Origin: Setaria digitata
Lineage: Eukaryota > Nematoda > Chromadorea > Rhabditida > Setariidae
Direction: 5' to 3'
Assembly: GCA_003640385.1 (NCBI GenBank)
Contig: RCAB01000152.1
Span: 1-64,000, forward strand
Length of the DNA stretch: 64,000 nt
Part shown: positions 1 to 12,778 of the stretch, piece after piece
Numbering within the stretch: position 1 is the stretch's first letter
Layout of the letters: every line of letters begins with the position of its first letter
Program-made: the position numbers and the translations under genes
Notes under the pieces: model-generated
Databases searched by the model: none
What the model was told of the DNA's origin: nothing
The model's input: only the letters and a program-made list of their open reading frames with translations

Positions 1-110
1 TTTTATTTTATTTTTTTATTTTATTTTATTTTTATTTTTATTTTTATTTTTTATTTATTTTGCTCCATTTTATTTTAATTTATTTTATTTTTTTATGCTG
101 CATATTTTTA
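1..110. repeat. T/A-rich low-complexity tract
   Basis: The first ~110 bases are almost entirely runs of T broken by single A (tttta/ttttta units), with one short interruption near 61-66. It is simple sequence with no coding potential and probably marks intergenic DNA at the left edge. Confidence 0.85.
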
Positions 111-333
111 AAGAAACTGCTTAATCACTAGTTGATTCTGCAAAATTCGCGGATGTCTTAAACTCCCAAGAACGTTGAGTTTGTTATTGGTAAGTCTAGG
201 AGATGCGTAAGTGACGCATTGTCTTGTTGATAGTTTTTCTGTGGACTAGTTGCAGTCATCGGTCGAACGGAAATCTTTGAAATGAACATTCCATTTTTAT
301 ATATGTTAAATTTTTGTTTATAGTATTCGAAGA
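111..333 (+). other. 5' flank of USP39 with possible untranslated first exon
   Basis: A strong donor (gtaagt) follows gttattg near 191, and an acceptor (gtttatag) lies at about 323, eleven bases before the USP39 start codon. The stretch before the donor has no useful open frame. It may be an untranslated first exon, or the acceptor may instead receive a spliced leader. The sequence cannot tell these apart. Confidence 0.35.
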
Positions 334-3300
334 ATGAAAAGCGTCGTCGATCTCCTGTGGAAAAAGAGAAAAGAAGTGAAGCCGGTGGAGCTCTGGACGG
401 TATAATTTAATTGCTCTTCTTTACTACTGTTGCTTAAATAACACTTGGATTTAGTGCAAGGTTTTTTTTTCAAGGTACATTTTGAATTAGTTCAATATAT
501 GATGTGCAGTATTTCGATACGAAAGGAGTTACAGGGACATCAACAGTAGAGCAAGAAAATGAGGCAAATACAAATTCAGAACAGCGTATCACAGAGACCA
601 TGAAAAGAGAACCAACAGCAAGAGAACTGGAAATTGCCAGACTGTTGAAAGAAGAACAAAAACATCCAGAGCTGCTTGATGCGGACAATGATGCGGTTTG
701 GTCTTTGAAAAAGGCTCAAATTGAAAAACCAAGTCGTCAGTGTCCATATTTGGATACTATCGACAGGTTTTACTTTTTACACTTACTCTCTTTAACTGTT
801 AGATTTTTAGCAGTGTTTCATGTTCCTATCGAAGATTTATTGTTACAGATGTGCGTTAGATTTCGATTTCGAAAAACTGTGCTCCGTTTCATTATCGCAC
901 ATCAATGTTTATGCTTGCATGGTTTGCGGGAAATATTTCCAGGTGAACATTAAAATTTTAGAGGCTCCTTTCTCACTGTTAACTTCACCGACCAAAGATT
1001 CTCATTTTATTGATTTTTTTTTTTTATAATATTCGCTTCTTCAAACATGTGTTTTTTAGGGTCGAGGTACCAGTACCCATGCATATACTCACTCACTGGA
1101 TACTAACCATCGAGTTTTTCTGAATTTAAGCACTCTAAAATTTTATTGCTTACCAGACAACTATGAAATCATTGATCCTTCGCTGGATGATATTAAGGTT
1201 ACTCTTTAAAATAGCTTATTTTTATCATTAATTTAGAGTAAAGATATTTCTAAAATAGAAATGCCTATATTGATTTCTTCAGTATGTACTGAAACCAACG
1301 TATACGAAGAAATATATTATGGAAATCGATAAGATAGGGAAAATGGCTCGAGCTTTTGATGGCACGACTTATCATCCCGGGGTTGTTGGACTAAACAATA
1401 TCAAAGCTAATGATTATGAAAATGTAGTGCTTCACGTGAGTCTTCATTTAAAGATTTTTCTTTGCGTTGAATATCAAATGAAACACATAAGTTAGAAATA
1501 TTCATTTAGCTACAGTAAATGTTCTTGTAATCATTGGTGCTCAACAAATATCTCAGCCTATATTTATGGTGAGATGGAGAATATGTAATCTTTCCTGAAT
1601 TATAAAAAGATTGATAAGTCCATGAATATTGTGGGGTAGTACTTACTTCTTTTATCGGAGGAAATATCTTGTAATTATTGGAAAAGTCATGTTTTAGGCA
1701 CTTTCGCATGTTCCTCCACTTCGGGATTATTTCTTACGTGAGGAAAATTATATAAATATAAAAAGACCACCTGGTGACAAATTAACTCTATTGCCTAAGC
1801 GTTTCGGTGAGCTGATCCGGAAATTGTGGAATCCTAAGGCATTCAAAGCGCATGTTTCGCCTCACGAAATGTTGCAGGCGAGCGTGTTATGCAGTAACAA
1901 AAAGTTTCAAATCACCAAGCAAGGTTCGTTTCATTAGTTTCAAAAATGTTATATCTAAATGCATATATTTTTGAAATGATCGTAGAATAATTTTCAAAAT
2001 TCGTATCCTTTTTCTCATTTTAAAAATTTTAGGTGATGCAGCGGAATTTCTAAATTTCTTGTTAAATACCCTTCATATAGCATTGAATGGTACCCGTAAA
2101 ACATCCTCTTCAATGATCTACAAAATATTTCGAGGTCGATTGCACGAATTCACGCGAAAAGTAATACCGGTGGAAACAACTGAAGAAGCACGAAAAACAT
2201 TATTAGAAACTGATGAATATAAAGGTATTATTTTGCAGGTCTTTTTTATTCTATTATTAATTTGATGTCCTTTGCTTCCAGAGGTAGAAATTCATTCATA
2301 CATTTTCTTGTTTTAGAGAAAAAACTTGAGATTCCATTTCTTTACCTTACATTGGATTTACCGGCTGCTCCTTTATATCGTGATGAATTGCTGCAGAACA
2401 TTATACCACAAGTTCCTCTCTCTGTGCTGTTAACTAAATTTAATGGTGCTACGGAGAAGGTAATATCTGAAGATTTTTTTTTAAATATATGATCTAGCAA
2501 TAATGCAGTGACGTGTTGCTAGATAAAATTGAAATATTTTGTTCTTCAATTTATGTTCTGTTTCAGGAATACAAAACATACAGTGAGAATTTCATGAAGC
2601 GTTTTCAGTTGGTTTGTTTGCCACCATATCTAATTATAACTTACAAGCGATTCCACAAAAACCAGTGGTTTGTCGAGAAAAATCCTACAATTGTCAATTT
2701 TCCTATCAGGTAAAATGTTTCACAATGTAATTTAGCAAAATGTTTTAATATATACTATAATTTGATAATCCTTATAATTTAGCGGCTTATCATTCTGTGA
2801 ATGCTCAAGCATCTGCTAATTCCCGGTGGGATATATATTTTTCCTCAAGTCTTTAATCAAAAAACTATTAGAAGAAAATTTCTCTACATTCCCTGATTTT
2901 CCGATTTCAGCAATGTTGACCTGTATGACTGTTTAGCTGAGGAAATGCGTCCTTTGCACAAGTATACAACTTATGATCTCGTTTCGAATATTGTTCATGA
3001 TGGTCCACCATCATCTGGTTCATACCGTATCCAAATTCTTCACAATGTTCGTATTTTCTGTTTTTTATCCTTTTTTTTTTTTTTAGATATTTGTATGAAG
3101 GCTGATGTTTCATATAAATCCTGACCGAAAAAATTTTCCGTTATTGAGATATAATATTTTAAGGGTACTCAAAAATGGTACGAACTAGAAGATTTGCATG
3201 TGAAAGAAATACTGCCTCAAATGATCACTCTGGCCGAATCATATATACAGGTTCGTTCCTTTATTAGTAGCTGTTCATTTTTACTTATGTTGAAGAACAT

Positions 3301-3469
3301 GTGATGGGGTTAACATAGTCAAATATCATTTATACTGGTTCAAAGTAAAGTTTTAGAAAGGAAAAAAGAACTTTAGATTTGGCGTTTGAATACTTCTAAA
3401 ACACGTGAACAAAGAGCTGGTGAAACAGAGGAAGATGAAGAAGAATCTGTGAACAAAATGGAACAGTGA
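334..3469 (+). CDS. usp39: USP39, U4/U6.U5 tri-snRNP-associated ubiquitin-protease-like protein
   Basis: Twelve exons join in phase to about 575 residues; human USP39 has 565. After a variable N-terminus come the Zn-finger UBP segment (SRQCPYLDTIDR, then CALDFDFEKLCS and YACMVCGKYFQGRG), LKFYCLPDNYEIIDPSLDDI, and the USP fold. The Cys box reads GLNNIKANDYENVVLHAL: the catalytic Cys of active USPs is Asp. The His box reads GSYRIQILHN in place of GHY. Both changes are typical of USP39, which is a splicing factor in tri-snRNP maturation and not a working protease. Exons: 334-399, 510-766, 849-942, 1060-1197, 1283-1435, 1698-1923, 2033-2224, 2317-2459, 2567-2709, 2911-3046, 3164-3250, 3377-3469. 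The first exon is the weak point: a second frame across 324-380 reads as an Arg/Ser-rich tail, so the N-terminus may differ. A poly(A) signal candidate lies at 3738-3743. Confidence 0.95.
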
Positions 3470-4478
3470 TGTTATGTTCACTCAGTGACTTAATCATTAT
3501 GCAAAATGATGAGTTACAGCTTGTGTATTTATTACAATGCAGTCAGCTGCCGTCGTGTTCTTTTTGGTTTTTGTCGATCTTGTATCATTGTTACTTTTCT
3601 GGAAGAATGATACGAATAATAATCAGATATACTGATCAAGTCATGAACGTTAGAAACTGCTTTTAACATGTTTTTCGAGTTTATCCGTCAGTTGATTTAC
3701 GTCATTTAATTTTGTTTCGTTGGTTAACTATCATGTTAATAAAATGAGAGTCTGAAGCATTGAAGGGGTCGTAATATGTCATTCTTCTAAGTATTTTCCT
3801 ATTAAAGGCTTCTACGGGGTCGTGGGAGATTGAATAAAAAAACGGAACAAATGGAAGTTTGAGAACTGATGTGTCATGCCACTGTCTACGCAATTTGGTC
3901 AAAAAGCACAAGTGTTATTTAGTGTCATTTATTTCTGGAATTCCAAACCATAAGTGAAGTCGACGGTTTAAATATGCAATTGACAACGAAGATTGAGATG
4001 GGAGATGCCTCTAACGATGGTCTCCGTTGATTCCCATTTGGTGCCACCACCTGACGTACACCATTCGCTGGATGCCACCATACTTACCATATATATATGC
4101 GTATGCAACAATGAAGTATGCGAATAACACCTGAGCAGTTGTTTCGTTGAATTGTATTTTAATTATGTTCAATAACCGTTATATAGGCCAAATAAAACTA
4201 AGGTTAGATTATCTCGCTGTCAACATGAATTACCAATGCGATGGAAGAAATCGAGCACACCTAACCTGCACAAATCGTAAAAATGTCAGGTGATATAACC
4301 AAAACGTAGTCAGTGACAACCAGAAGCAAAGTGTAAATAGTTTAACAATTCTATGAAGTGGATTGTCATTTTCCTGAAACAAAATGATGGTTCCATATCA
4401 GCAAGATTACTAAGCGATTAACTCTTGTTTCTTTATTACTTATTGTCTTTGAAAGGGAAATCACCAAAATGAAAATTC
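3470..4478. other. 3' UTR and convergent intergenic region
   Basis: AATAAA at 3738-3743 fits 3' end formation of USP39. No reading frame with splice support was seen on either strand. USP39 and the acyltransferase gene converge here. Confidence 0.5.
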
Positions 4479-6756
4479 TTAGGAAAAAAAATGACTATCA
4501 AAGTATGGATCACTTGCCTCCCATATGAACTTATCCTTGTTATTAGGGAAATTCACACGTGGTGGTTTCTGAGAATAGAATAAATTCAATTTCTCATCTT
4601 TTGTAGTCCATAACCTAAAAACTGGATCATCTTGGAAAAAATTTAGAACTTACTGAAAATTTCTTTCTTACTTTGCCCCTCCTATAATTCAAGCTTCATT
4701 TTCAATCTACTGCTGTTGGTTATGACAAACTTCAATTAAACTTTAATTACAGGAGTGAGAAAAGGATTTGTACTTATTAATCCACTGAGCAATATCCTTG
4801 TCTTTGACAGGTACACATGATGCATCGATTCGTTCGATATGAAACAGTACCTTCTGTGGAGTACAACCACTCAGTACAAGATTAACTTCGGATTGCACAA
4901 TATTTACCGGATAAGCAATAGTTACGTCATATATATATTCGATATAATTATCTAAATCAAAATTTGTGATCCGTATGAAGTGAAAACTTTTGCTTCGTTT
5001 TATCTACTCAGCACCGTTAATCAGCTAATACGAGTAATCGTAGGTAGTGTTTAGCAGCTGAGAACGAACGTCGTCTCATTTCGTTAATAAAATGGATGAA
5101 TCCAGCTGAACGAGGATAGATTAGATTGTTTAACTGTTTCAGTCCATTCTTTTTTGCGTACACATTACTTTTCATCGTCGTGTTGGGCGTTTTATCTGTT
5201 CCTTCGGGAAATAATAAGATCTAAAAATGAAATGAAAATGATCAGTTGCATCTACCATCCATAGCTTAATCATGGTTTACCTGATCTGTTTGAAATTTAG
5301 TAAAAGAGTTTGTAGGGTAAATTTTATGAGACATTTGATAACACATTAGTTACATTCACTACCGCATATTTTTTTGCCTTAGCTTGCTGCACTGAATCGT
5401 TATTAATATGTTCACAATAATTTGCGTCCCTATTAAAAAAGTTGGTGTTGTAACAATTACAGCTTTTCAATCTTTAGAAGAAGTTAATCAGGTCAGCCAC
5501 TAATCCCTTTACAGTTCAATTATTTAGTTGGTCCCTCTATTTGGGTAGCTGATACGGAAGAAATCACTAAACAAAGTGAAGAACAACCTGATAATTGTTA
5601 CCAGTGGATGCATAATAATGGATTGCCTCCGAAATTCGTTCTTTGTCCGTCTGAATTTTACGTTCCAAGAAAATGAACTGATTTGCTTCCATTCCAAAGC
5701 CTTCAGTAGACTGACAAAATTATGCGCCATTCATTAACTATCCTCTTAACTTTTCAATTCAAGTCAGCATTTAGTTTTAATCAGATATTCTCTCTTTTTA
5801 GTAAAGAGAATCATTTTTGCGAAATTACCGAGTAAAAAAAGAACAGTTTTACCTAACGTGATTGAAGACGGAATGGAGGGAAAAAGAAACAAGCCTGCTG
5901 CCGGTATATACCGAAGTTCTGCTTTCAAAGCAATTTTTGAGCTAATTAACAACCAAGGATTCATCTTGAACAGTGCTGCCCAAAAATACATCCAATCTAG
6001 TCTTGTCCGATGGTTCATTATGATAATTGCTGGACGATCGCAATCAATCGTATCACCAGTTACTTGGAATTTCATACCAAATACGTATTCCAACAATGTC
6101 TAAAACAAACGATATTATTTCACTTCTCTTTACTATCAAACCTTCAAATAATACAAAGCAAAAATCTTGGTTGAGCATTAGAAAAGGAAATTTTCAGATA
6201 TACAACACGTAATGAATATTTGAATGAAGCCATGCACAGTGTCAACCTTTGAATTAGTCTGCTTAGTTTAATATTACATAATATAAACATGTGCTACACT
6301 GAACATTATGAATTTTAATTAGATGGTATAATAACTAGTAGTACATAATTTATATTCTAATCATTTCCGTCAGAGATCACAGCTGCGAATAGAAGAAAGC
6401 TGAGACGAAATCACAGCTATGATTTATTTTTTTTTAAGAGTTTAGAAATAAATTCAGAAGTCTTTTTTAATGATCTTAGCCAGGACATATTATGATAAAT
6501 GCTGAAGACTCGGTGGATTCAGATATGGAGCAGACAATAAGGACTGGAAGAAGGACGAATGTAAACTTACAACGGGGATGATAATCCAGAAACTGATAGC
6601 TCGATCAATTAAAAAACGCCATTGACGGTGTCGGTTGAGAAACAGTATTGGCATTATTAAAGTAATTACTGAGTCACCGAAGAATGATGTTAGAAGAAGG
6701 ATCACACCAAAGATAATGCCCAATAATGGCTTGAAAATACGTCGTAGAGCTGTCAT
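4479..6756 (-). CDS. Lysocardiolipin-type 1-acylglycerol-phosphate acyltransferase (LCLAT1/AGPAT8-like)
   Basis: Six exons give 322 residues: 6756-6571, 6099-5895, 5700-5588, 5220-5070, 4951-4774, 4614-4479. Motif I is NHRTRLDWMYFW (HX4D); motif III is LLFPEGTDKTPN. It is followed by YAKKNGL, a YPRSAGF segment and IYDVTIAYPVNIVQSE, the order seen in human LCLAT1 and C. elegans ACL-8/9/10. An N-terminal membrane helix (LLGIIFGVILLLTSFF) lies in exon 1. The family transfers acyl groups to lysophospholipids in ER or mitochondria-associated membranes and remodels cardiolipin and PI; the exact substrate cannot be read from sequence. The C-terminal membrane segments of the human protein seem to be missing. 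Exon 2 appears to end at a GC donor (5894), with a canonical GT donor 42 nt downstream that would keep frame and insert 14 residues. The start at 6756 was preferred to a GTG further up in the same frame. Confidence 0.88.
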
Positions 6757-8239
6757 CTCTTTAATTTCCACACCACCTTACTATCCGCATTTATGACACC
6801 TGTTTTCTCCACTTGAAAACAGTAGCTGCAGGAAAAAACTGTTGAAAGAAAGTTATTTAAACATGAGCTAATATGACGCTCTCCAGCAGTACCGCGATTT
6901 TTGCATCTCCTGGAACCAGTCTCGAAGGTTTTCCAATCACTTCTGTTTCTCTGATTTCTTCCATTCCCTAATTATCCACCTTTTCCATTTTTCTCCTAAT
7001 TGCTTCTGCTGTTTCATTCATTCCTTTTGAACACCAGTTCTAAGATTTTCCTAAAAGATCATTCTTCCAATCTTTCAAATTAATTGTCAAATTAAAATGC
7101 GTTGAAATGAAAATGCCTTCCATGAATTTTCATCCATCTTAAACTACTTTGGTGTGCAGTGTATCATTTCGTCTATTTAAAACTATACAATCGATGAAAT
7201 ATCAACAACTTCTGATAAATATTTCACCACTTTGAAAATGGTTTTATTTTTTCAATTTTATCAATTTTATTCTTCGTAAATCTGAAGCCATCCTCATAAA
7301 ATGATATTTTCTCAATTACAGAATCTAAATTTGAGCAGAATGGTGAAGATGCTGCACCCTGTTAGATATATCAACTAATGATTTATTCCTATTTGTGTAA
7401 GAATCGGCATGGTAACAAAAATATTTTGTTTCGAATAAATAGGAACCGTAATAAAATCGCCTGACCGCAATAAACAAGACATTCCGCAAATAAGATTTCC
7501 TTAATTATGGAGAATGTCAAATGACCTGATTTTCTCCTACAGTTTAAATTCTTTAATCGATTTTTTTCTGACTTCACCAATCGTCATCGGTTCTCAATTT
7601 CCGTGACTTCAAACTGCTACTGCTAAATTTAATTGAATTAATTGTACTTCTGATCACCCTCTTATGCTGTGAAGAAAAAAAAAACATTAATAAATTATAC
7701 TTTTGCAGGCATGAAAGGGAATTTATGAAGTATTCAACCATACAAAGTTTCGTGATTTAGTAAATAACAATTAATGAATTGATTTGTATCTGTGATTATC
7801 AAATATATTTGGAAGTCCTTTTAAACTGAAAAACTGCACACATTATTAATTTACAAACATTGCAGCCAGACTGTAAGAAGCGGTCGGTATGCTACAGGGA
7901 ATTTATGCCTTTTTATTTAGCTTTAATATGGCATTAACAATTCAGCAAGGCAATAATAATATGTTGAGTACTACTAAGGTGTGCCTAATTTTTTATATCA
8001 TTTCAGTGTTTAATTTGATCAGCTAAACAAGGCCTCCGCCAATTAATTATTCTTTCCATTTAATTTTAAGTCTATTATATGCACCGTTCACAGTAATCAC
8101 AAACGAAAGAAGGGAAATTTCCACTGCTTGTGCACTATAATGTTCATGCAAAACATCCTTCAGTGCTAGATATTTATAAAGCATTTTAATGATTTGTTGA
8201 TACTGCAAATAATTTCAGGAAACAATTTTGGCAGCAGCT
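6757..8239. other. Intergenic region between divergent genes
   Basis: AT-rich sequence with no spliced frame I can support. Only short chance frames are present. An acceptor-like site (aatttcag, ending near 8219) lies 20 nt before the next gene's ATG and could be a trans-splice or upstream-exon acceptor. Confidence 0.45.
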
Positions 8240-9830
8240 ATGCAAAACAGACTTGAAGAGATATCTACCTTTCATAAAGTCATACGAATCTTATGGGTCA
8301 TAATACTTACGATAATGGGTATCACTGCCACCATACTGTTCATAAGAAATATCCTTTACTACCAGGTTAAAAATAACCGCTTCCTTTGCAACAGTCTAAT
8401 TTTAATAATGTTGACCTATATAGTGCTACAAGCAAGAAGATCAAGATTTTGTTAAATTTTGAAGCATACAGCTGCGGAATTAAAAGTATTAATTGAATAC
8501 TGTGTAACAAATGATCCAGCATAGAAACATTACAACTTCGCTCCCCGCAATTTAGCATACTATTTGTATAATTTTTATTATCAACACTGTTCATTCCACA
8601 TGACTTCTCACTAAGGGCTATCTACCGCTCTACATTGCTAATTTTCACCTTCAGTAAAAAGAACACCTGGAATAGACAGAACTAATCGTTCAAACTATGC
8701 TATTGAACCATTTGACAGTCTTCATAAACAATGGTTTACAGATAATACTTTCCCCTCAGCTCTTATTGATATGATGGTAACATTCCTGATCACAATTTTG
8801 ATACTCCTTCTGCTTCTAGTGCCTCATCGTCACTAGAAGCTTTGAAAATCACGGTTGATCACGCTAACAGATGATTACGATTACAGATATACTCACAATG
8901 GAAACTCTATTTCCTTTTCTCATGTTATCAAATTAACTACCAAACTCACGTAACTTTCTGCATTTCAGCATACTCGACAACTGAAGTCTTGCTCAACAGA
9001 ATCGAACTTTCAACCCACTACTCTTACGGATGAGAAAACCGATGAAGAGACGAAAAACATACCCATCACTTCCATCGACTCAAACATAGGATCGGAGCCA
9101 GTAAGGTTTGTAAAACAGTTTAGGATATCAATCTCTGACTATTTCAACAGCAAATAGCAGAATGCAGTGTTATAATTCAGAGATCAATCGATTTCCCAAC
9201 ATTGATACCTTCCAAATCTCGAAGCAGTGCTGGACAAGATGATGTTGACAACATTGTAAGTAATTTTTACACTGTCACTCATGACAACACCTTGACAGTT
9301 TGCGTCAGTGATATTACGAAACTGAACACTGAGCGAAGGCAAAAGATTTCAAGTAGAAAATTTTATGGGATAAAATTTCACTAAAGAACAGGATGAAGTG
9401 ATGGAGTCTACGGTGCTAACACTTCTTGCTTTCATAAAAATAAAAGATGAGTTGCAGATATCGCTAACGCATAAGCGTCAATTGGGGTGGGATGACGTAG
9501 AAATGATGCGTCACGGCCTAATCAGCCGGTTAGTCATCTCATAATGTTCGCAAAGCTATCAGGAAACAGTTAACACATTTAAATTGCCAGTTTTCAGCAA
9601 TGAATTTTCAAGGAGTTTAAAAAGTTAAAAAAATCCTTTTTTTTTTTTTCAGTGATTGTGAACGAGCTACATTGCCAGAAAGCATAACTGTACCGGCTGC
9701 AATTAACAGTAGTAGTAAATATGGAAGCAAAATCGTCGTATGGAGGGAAACTGACAGTATTTCTGCCACATCCAAATCAGTCCAAAACATTCATTCCGAA
9801 TATTCCGATGACTTCCATGAACCAATTTAA
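8240..9830 (+). CDS. Unrecognised single-pass membrane protein
   Basis: I do not recognise the family. Exon 1 starts at ATG 8240 and encodes a charged N-terminus, then one long hydrophobic segment (ILWVIILTIMGITATILFIR, about residues 15-35). Later exons are hydrophilic and rich in Ser, Thr, Asp and Glu: about 8656-8775 (RTPGIDRTNRSNYAIEPF), 8969-9101, 9181-9255, 9391-9530 (LLAFIKIKDELQISLTHKRQ) and 9653-9830, ending SDDFHEPI then TAA. Most junctions agree in phase (for example DMM|HTRQLK and SEP|RSIDFP), which supports a real gene. The exon 1 to exon 2 join is unresolved: the obvious donor after YYQ does not match the phase of exon 2, and a donor near 8394 fits better. A type II or type III single-pass topology is likely. 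Poly(A) signal candidate at 10065-10070. Confidence 0.6.
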
Positions 9831-10509
9831 GACATTCCGATTAAACCTGCACTTCACAGATTTATGAATTTAGCTGCAAATGCTATAAAACCTAATACGA
9901 ACTATCCTGACTGTCACTGTGTTGAAAGGCATTCAGCCTTCTTGATAAGCACTTCAATATCATGAATGGAACTTACAATTCTCATTACCAAAAAAATCCC
10001 TCAAATTTGTCATGAGATAGGGTCATCGAAATAATGTAACTCATATTTTTTAAAATATCCCAGAAATAAACAAGCTAAAAAATAAAATATAAAAAATATA
10101 GTCGACTAAGATAAAATCAGTACTTTGAGGAAACACCTTTTTGATCAGATCTGCTTAACCTTTCGTCTCTGATTTAATAATTAGTAGTCATCTTTTTTGC
10201 TTTTTTTTTTTTTAATAACCATTTAATTACTACCCAAGCATTTGGTTATCCTCGACGATTCTATACAGCTTTTACTGCGGTCGACTAAGTATGACACAAA
10301 TTTCTTAACAAAAATTAATAAACCTAGTCGTTGAATTCAGCCAACCACCGTTTTTGGTTAGCTGTTATTAAGGTCATTTGTAAGCTACTATAACTTTTGT
10401 ATTTCATAACAGAGACAATTTTAAAAGAAATTTTGAACTTGAAAAATACAGCAAATTAGAATCCCAAGAAAACTGATCAAAAAAAAAAATGAAAAGGAAG
10501 AAAAAGCTG
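9831..10509. other. Convergent intergenic region
   Basis: This separates the 3' ends of the membrane-protein gene (+) and otubain (-). It holds a poly(A) signal candidate for the plus-strand gene at 10065-10070 and a poly-T run near 10200. No coding sequence is supported. Confidence 0.5.
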
Positions 10510-12778
10510 TTAAGTTTTATAAATAATATCATAATGACCAGGGCGATACAGAAAAAAATGCCTTGGCAGCTTTTTGTCGACAATAAAATCATAAAACCAG
10601 CCATGATGTGGCGCTGCCGTTCGATCCATGTACTCAATACGAATTGATACTCCTGCAATTTGTTCAGTTTATGCCAAAAATTTCAAGGAATCCTCATTTT
10701 GCAGTATCAAATACAACTGGCCAGATTTTCCTACAACTTCAATATTTATCAAGGACAGTGGAAGGATTAGGATGGTGTACCATTGGGTTTAAATATTTAA
10801 AACAGGAAAATCAATTTCCAAAGCTTGTAAATGCAAAAGTAAACCCTTTTGACTTGGGCCGTGCATATTTCTTTTGTTGCAAAAAGTACATCGAACCTTT
10901 AGTCTGATTTTATTCATCCAAGCCTTAGTGCAAACGAATGGAATCGTTGATTCCTTAAATAGAGACGAAATGCTTTAAACTGTAGTGTACATAAAGAAAT
11001 GCATGAGAAATACCTATCGCTTTCGTTAAAGCAATAATTGCTAAGTGGTCGCAATCTTTGAACATTGGTTCAATTTCCGATTGACAAAACTGTTCCATGG
11101 TACGCCCACCATCAATGAAACCTTCGTAATCTACGGCATTTTCTCGTAAGTAACCAGATGTAATTAACCTAAAACAGAAATAATTTTTACGATTTCTAAA
11201 AAGAATATTTTCTTAAGGATGGCTCGATTTAAAACCCATTTAAGATATTAATATTCAATTTATATAAGTGGTGATATTATGCTAGAACAACATCGAAGCA
11301 AATGTCAAGCAAGATTTGTTTTGAATTTTTTAAGATCAATATAGTGATCGCGTAAAAGATGCTGTAAAGCTCGAGGTGATATAATAATTACAAATACAAG
11401 AAATAAAGTAGCGAACGCGAACCTGAAGAAAGTCACATAATAATTTGATCGACCTTCCTCGTTTAAAGCTTCTACAAGCGAATTTTCATCATATTTCGGC
11501 GCTGCAATATCATCCAACAATTCATCGAACTGAATAGACAACGGTCATATATTAATTAATAAAACATTTAGAAGAACCCAAGCAAGACAAGAGGATACTA
11601 AAAAAAAAAACTCCGAAAGCAAAGTGCAAATTTATTGAAAAATGAAGCCACAAATTTTTTTTAGCAATAAACTTTATGAACCCATAAATGTAACTAGTAC
11701 CTTGACATTAATCAAAACAACGTTCAACATTTATATAAATGCCTAAACTCAGTAAAAAGACATGCCCAGTCGCAAAAGTCGTTAGTAGTAAATTCAGGAA
11801 ATCCAAGCTTTGTTAAGCGCTGCCGCCATCCTTTACATACTTCAGTAAACCTACAATGAGAAAAGATTCAACAACTCCAAAAATTTTGCCTATATTATTT
11901 ATAATCAGCAATGTTAAAAAACCACAAACCGTACGTAAAAATCCATTTATAACAACGAAACCCATTTAATTTAATATTTATTATAAACCTATTTAATTCG
12001 TCCCGATCATTGAGAACAGATTCTAGTTGGGCACAGAGAAGAGCTCGATAGAAACAGCACCCATCACCACGAATACGACGCAGAAAACTGTACACTTTCG
12101 CCAAATCCTGGGGAAAAAAAAAATTTAATCCCGCTTCTGCAACATTTCTATCCAAATATTGTAAAGCGTATCTAAGTACTATTAAAAAATCACTCAAAAA
12201 AAAGGCAGATAAATAAACAAATAAATCATTTGATGAACGAACATTTGGAAAAATGCCGATATCAGAAATGGTAAAAATTCATCCGTAATAATCAACTTAT
12301 TGAATTTGTCTTACTTGTGACTTCTGGTAATATTCAACACTTTTGTCCCTATCATATTCATTTAGCAAAACGTTAATTGATTCCTTCTCAGCAACCAATG
12401 CTTGCTCTTTTCTCACCTGAATTGTTCCATTACATTATATCTTACATTTCCGCCACTCATCTAACAAAAAATTCTAACATTATTTTAAGAGCAGTGCAAA
12501 ACTTTTTGTTTAAAAAAGTAGCCATTTTTTAATAACAGAGAAAAACTACTTAAATTCAACAATTTTTATGATAAACTACTCTATTACTCCTGTCGTAACA
12601 GTACAAACATAATAAAAGTCGATCCAAATGTTAAGCTTACTTCATCTTCAATTTCTTTTTTCTGTCTGTTGATCTGTTCGATCAGTGTCGCACCATTCAT
12701 TGATAGCTGCTGGTCCGTCAAATATAATTCGTCACCTTCGCTACTTTTAGAAGTCTCTTTCTCTCCAGATTTCGACAT
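10510..12778 (-). CDS. otub1: Otubain (OTUB1-like deubiquitinase)
   Basis: Seven exons join in phase to 282 residues: 12778-12641, 12416-12315, 12107-11989, 11850-11766, 11529-11423, 11168-11014, 10652-10510. The OTU catalytic segment is RRIRGDGCCFYRALLCAQLE, with catalytic Asp and the second Cys; the family norm is GDGNC. It is followed by EALNEEGRSNYYVTFFR, FIDGGRTMEQFCQ, EIEPMFKDCDHLAIIAL, IRIEYMDRTAAPHHGW and the catalytic His in LYRPGHYDIIYKT. Otubains cleave K48-linked ubiquitin and, in the OTUB1 branch, block E2 enzymes. The exon 4 to 5 join uses a GC donor (11765), because no in-phase GT exists and DFCDW|FDELLDDI matches human OTUB1 in length. A start at 12814 in the same frame is possible, but an acceptor-like tttttcag right before ATG 12778 suggests trans-splicing there. 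Confidence 0.95.

Noticed and set aside
324..380. Arg/Ser-rich reading of the first USP39 exon
   Set aside because: It resembles the RS tail of vertebrate USP39, but its phase at the main donor leads to a stop. A weaker internal donor could rescue it, so it is noted only as an alternative.
5362..5430. Extra acyltransferase exon (ANYCEHINNDSVQQAKAKKYA on the minus strand)
   Set aside because: Its phase does not fit either neighbour, and exons 5700-5588 and 5220-5070 join directly with the spacing of the family.
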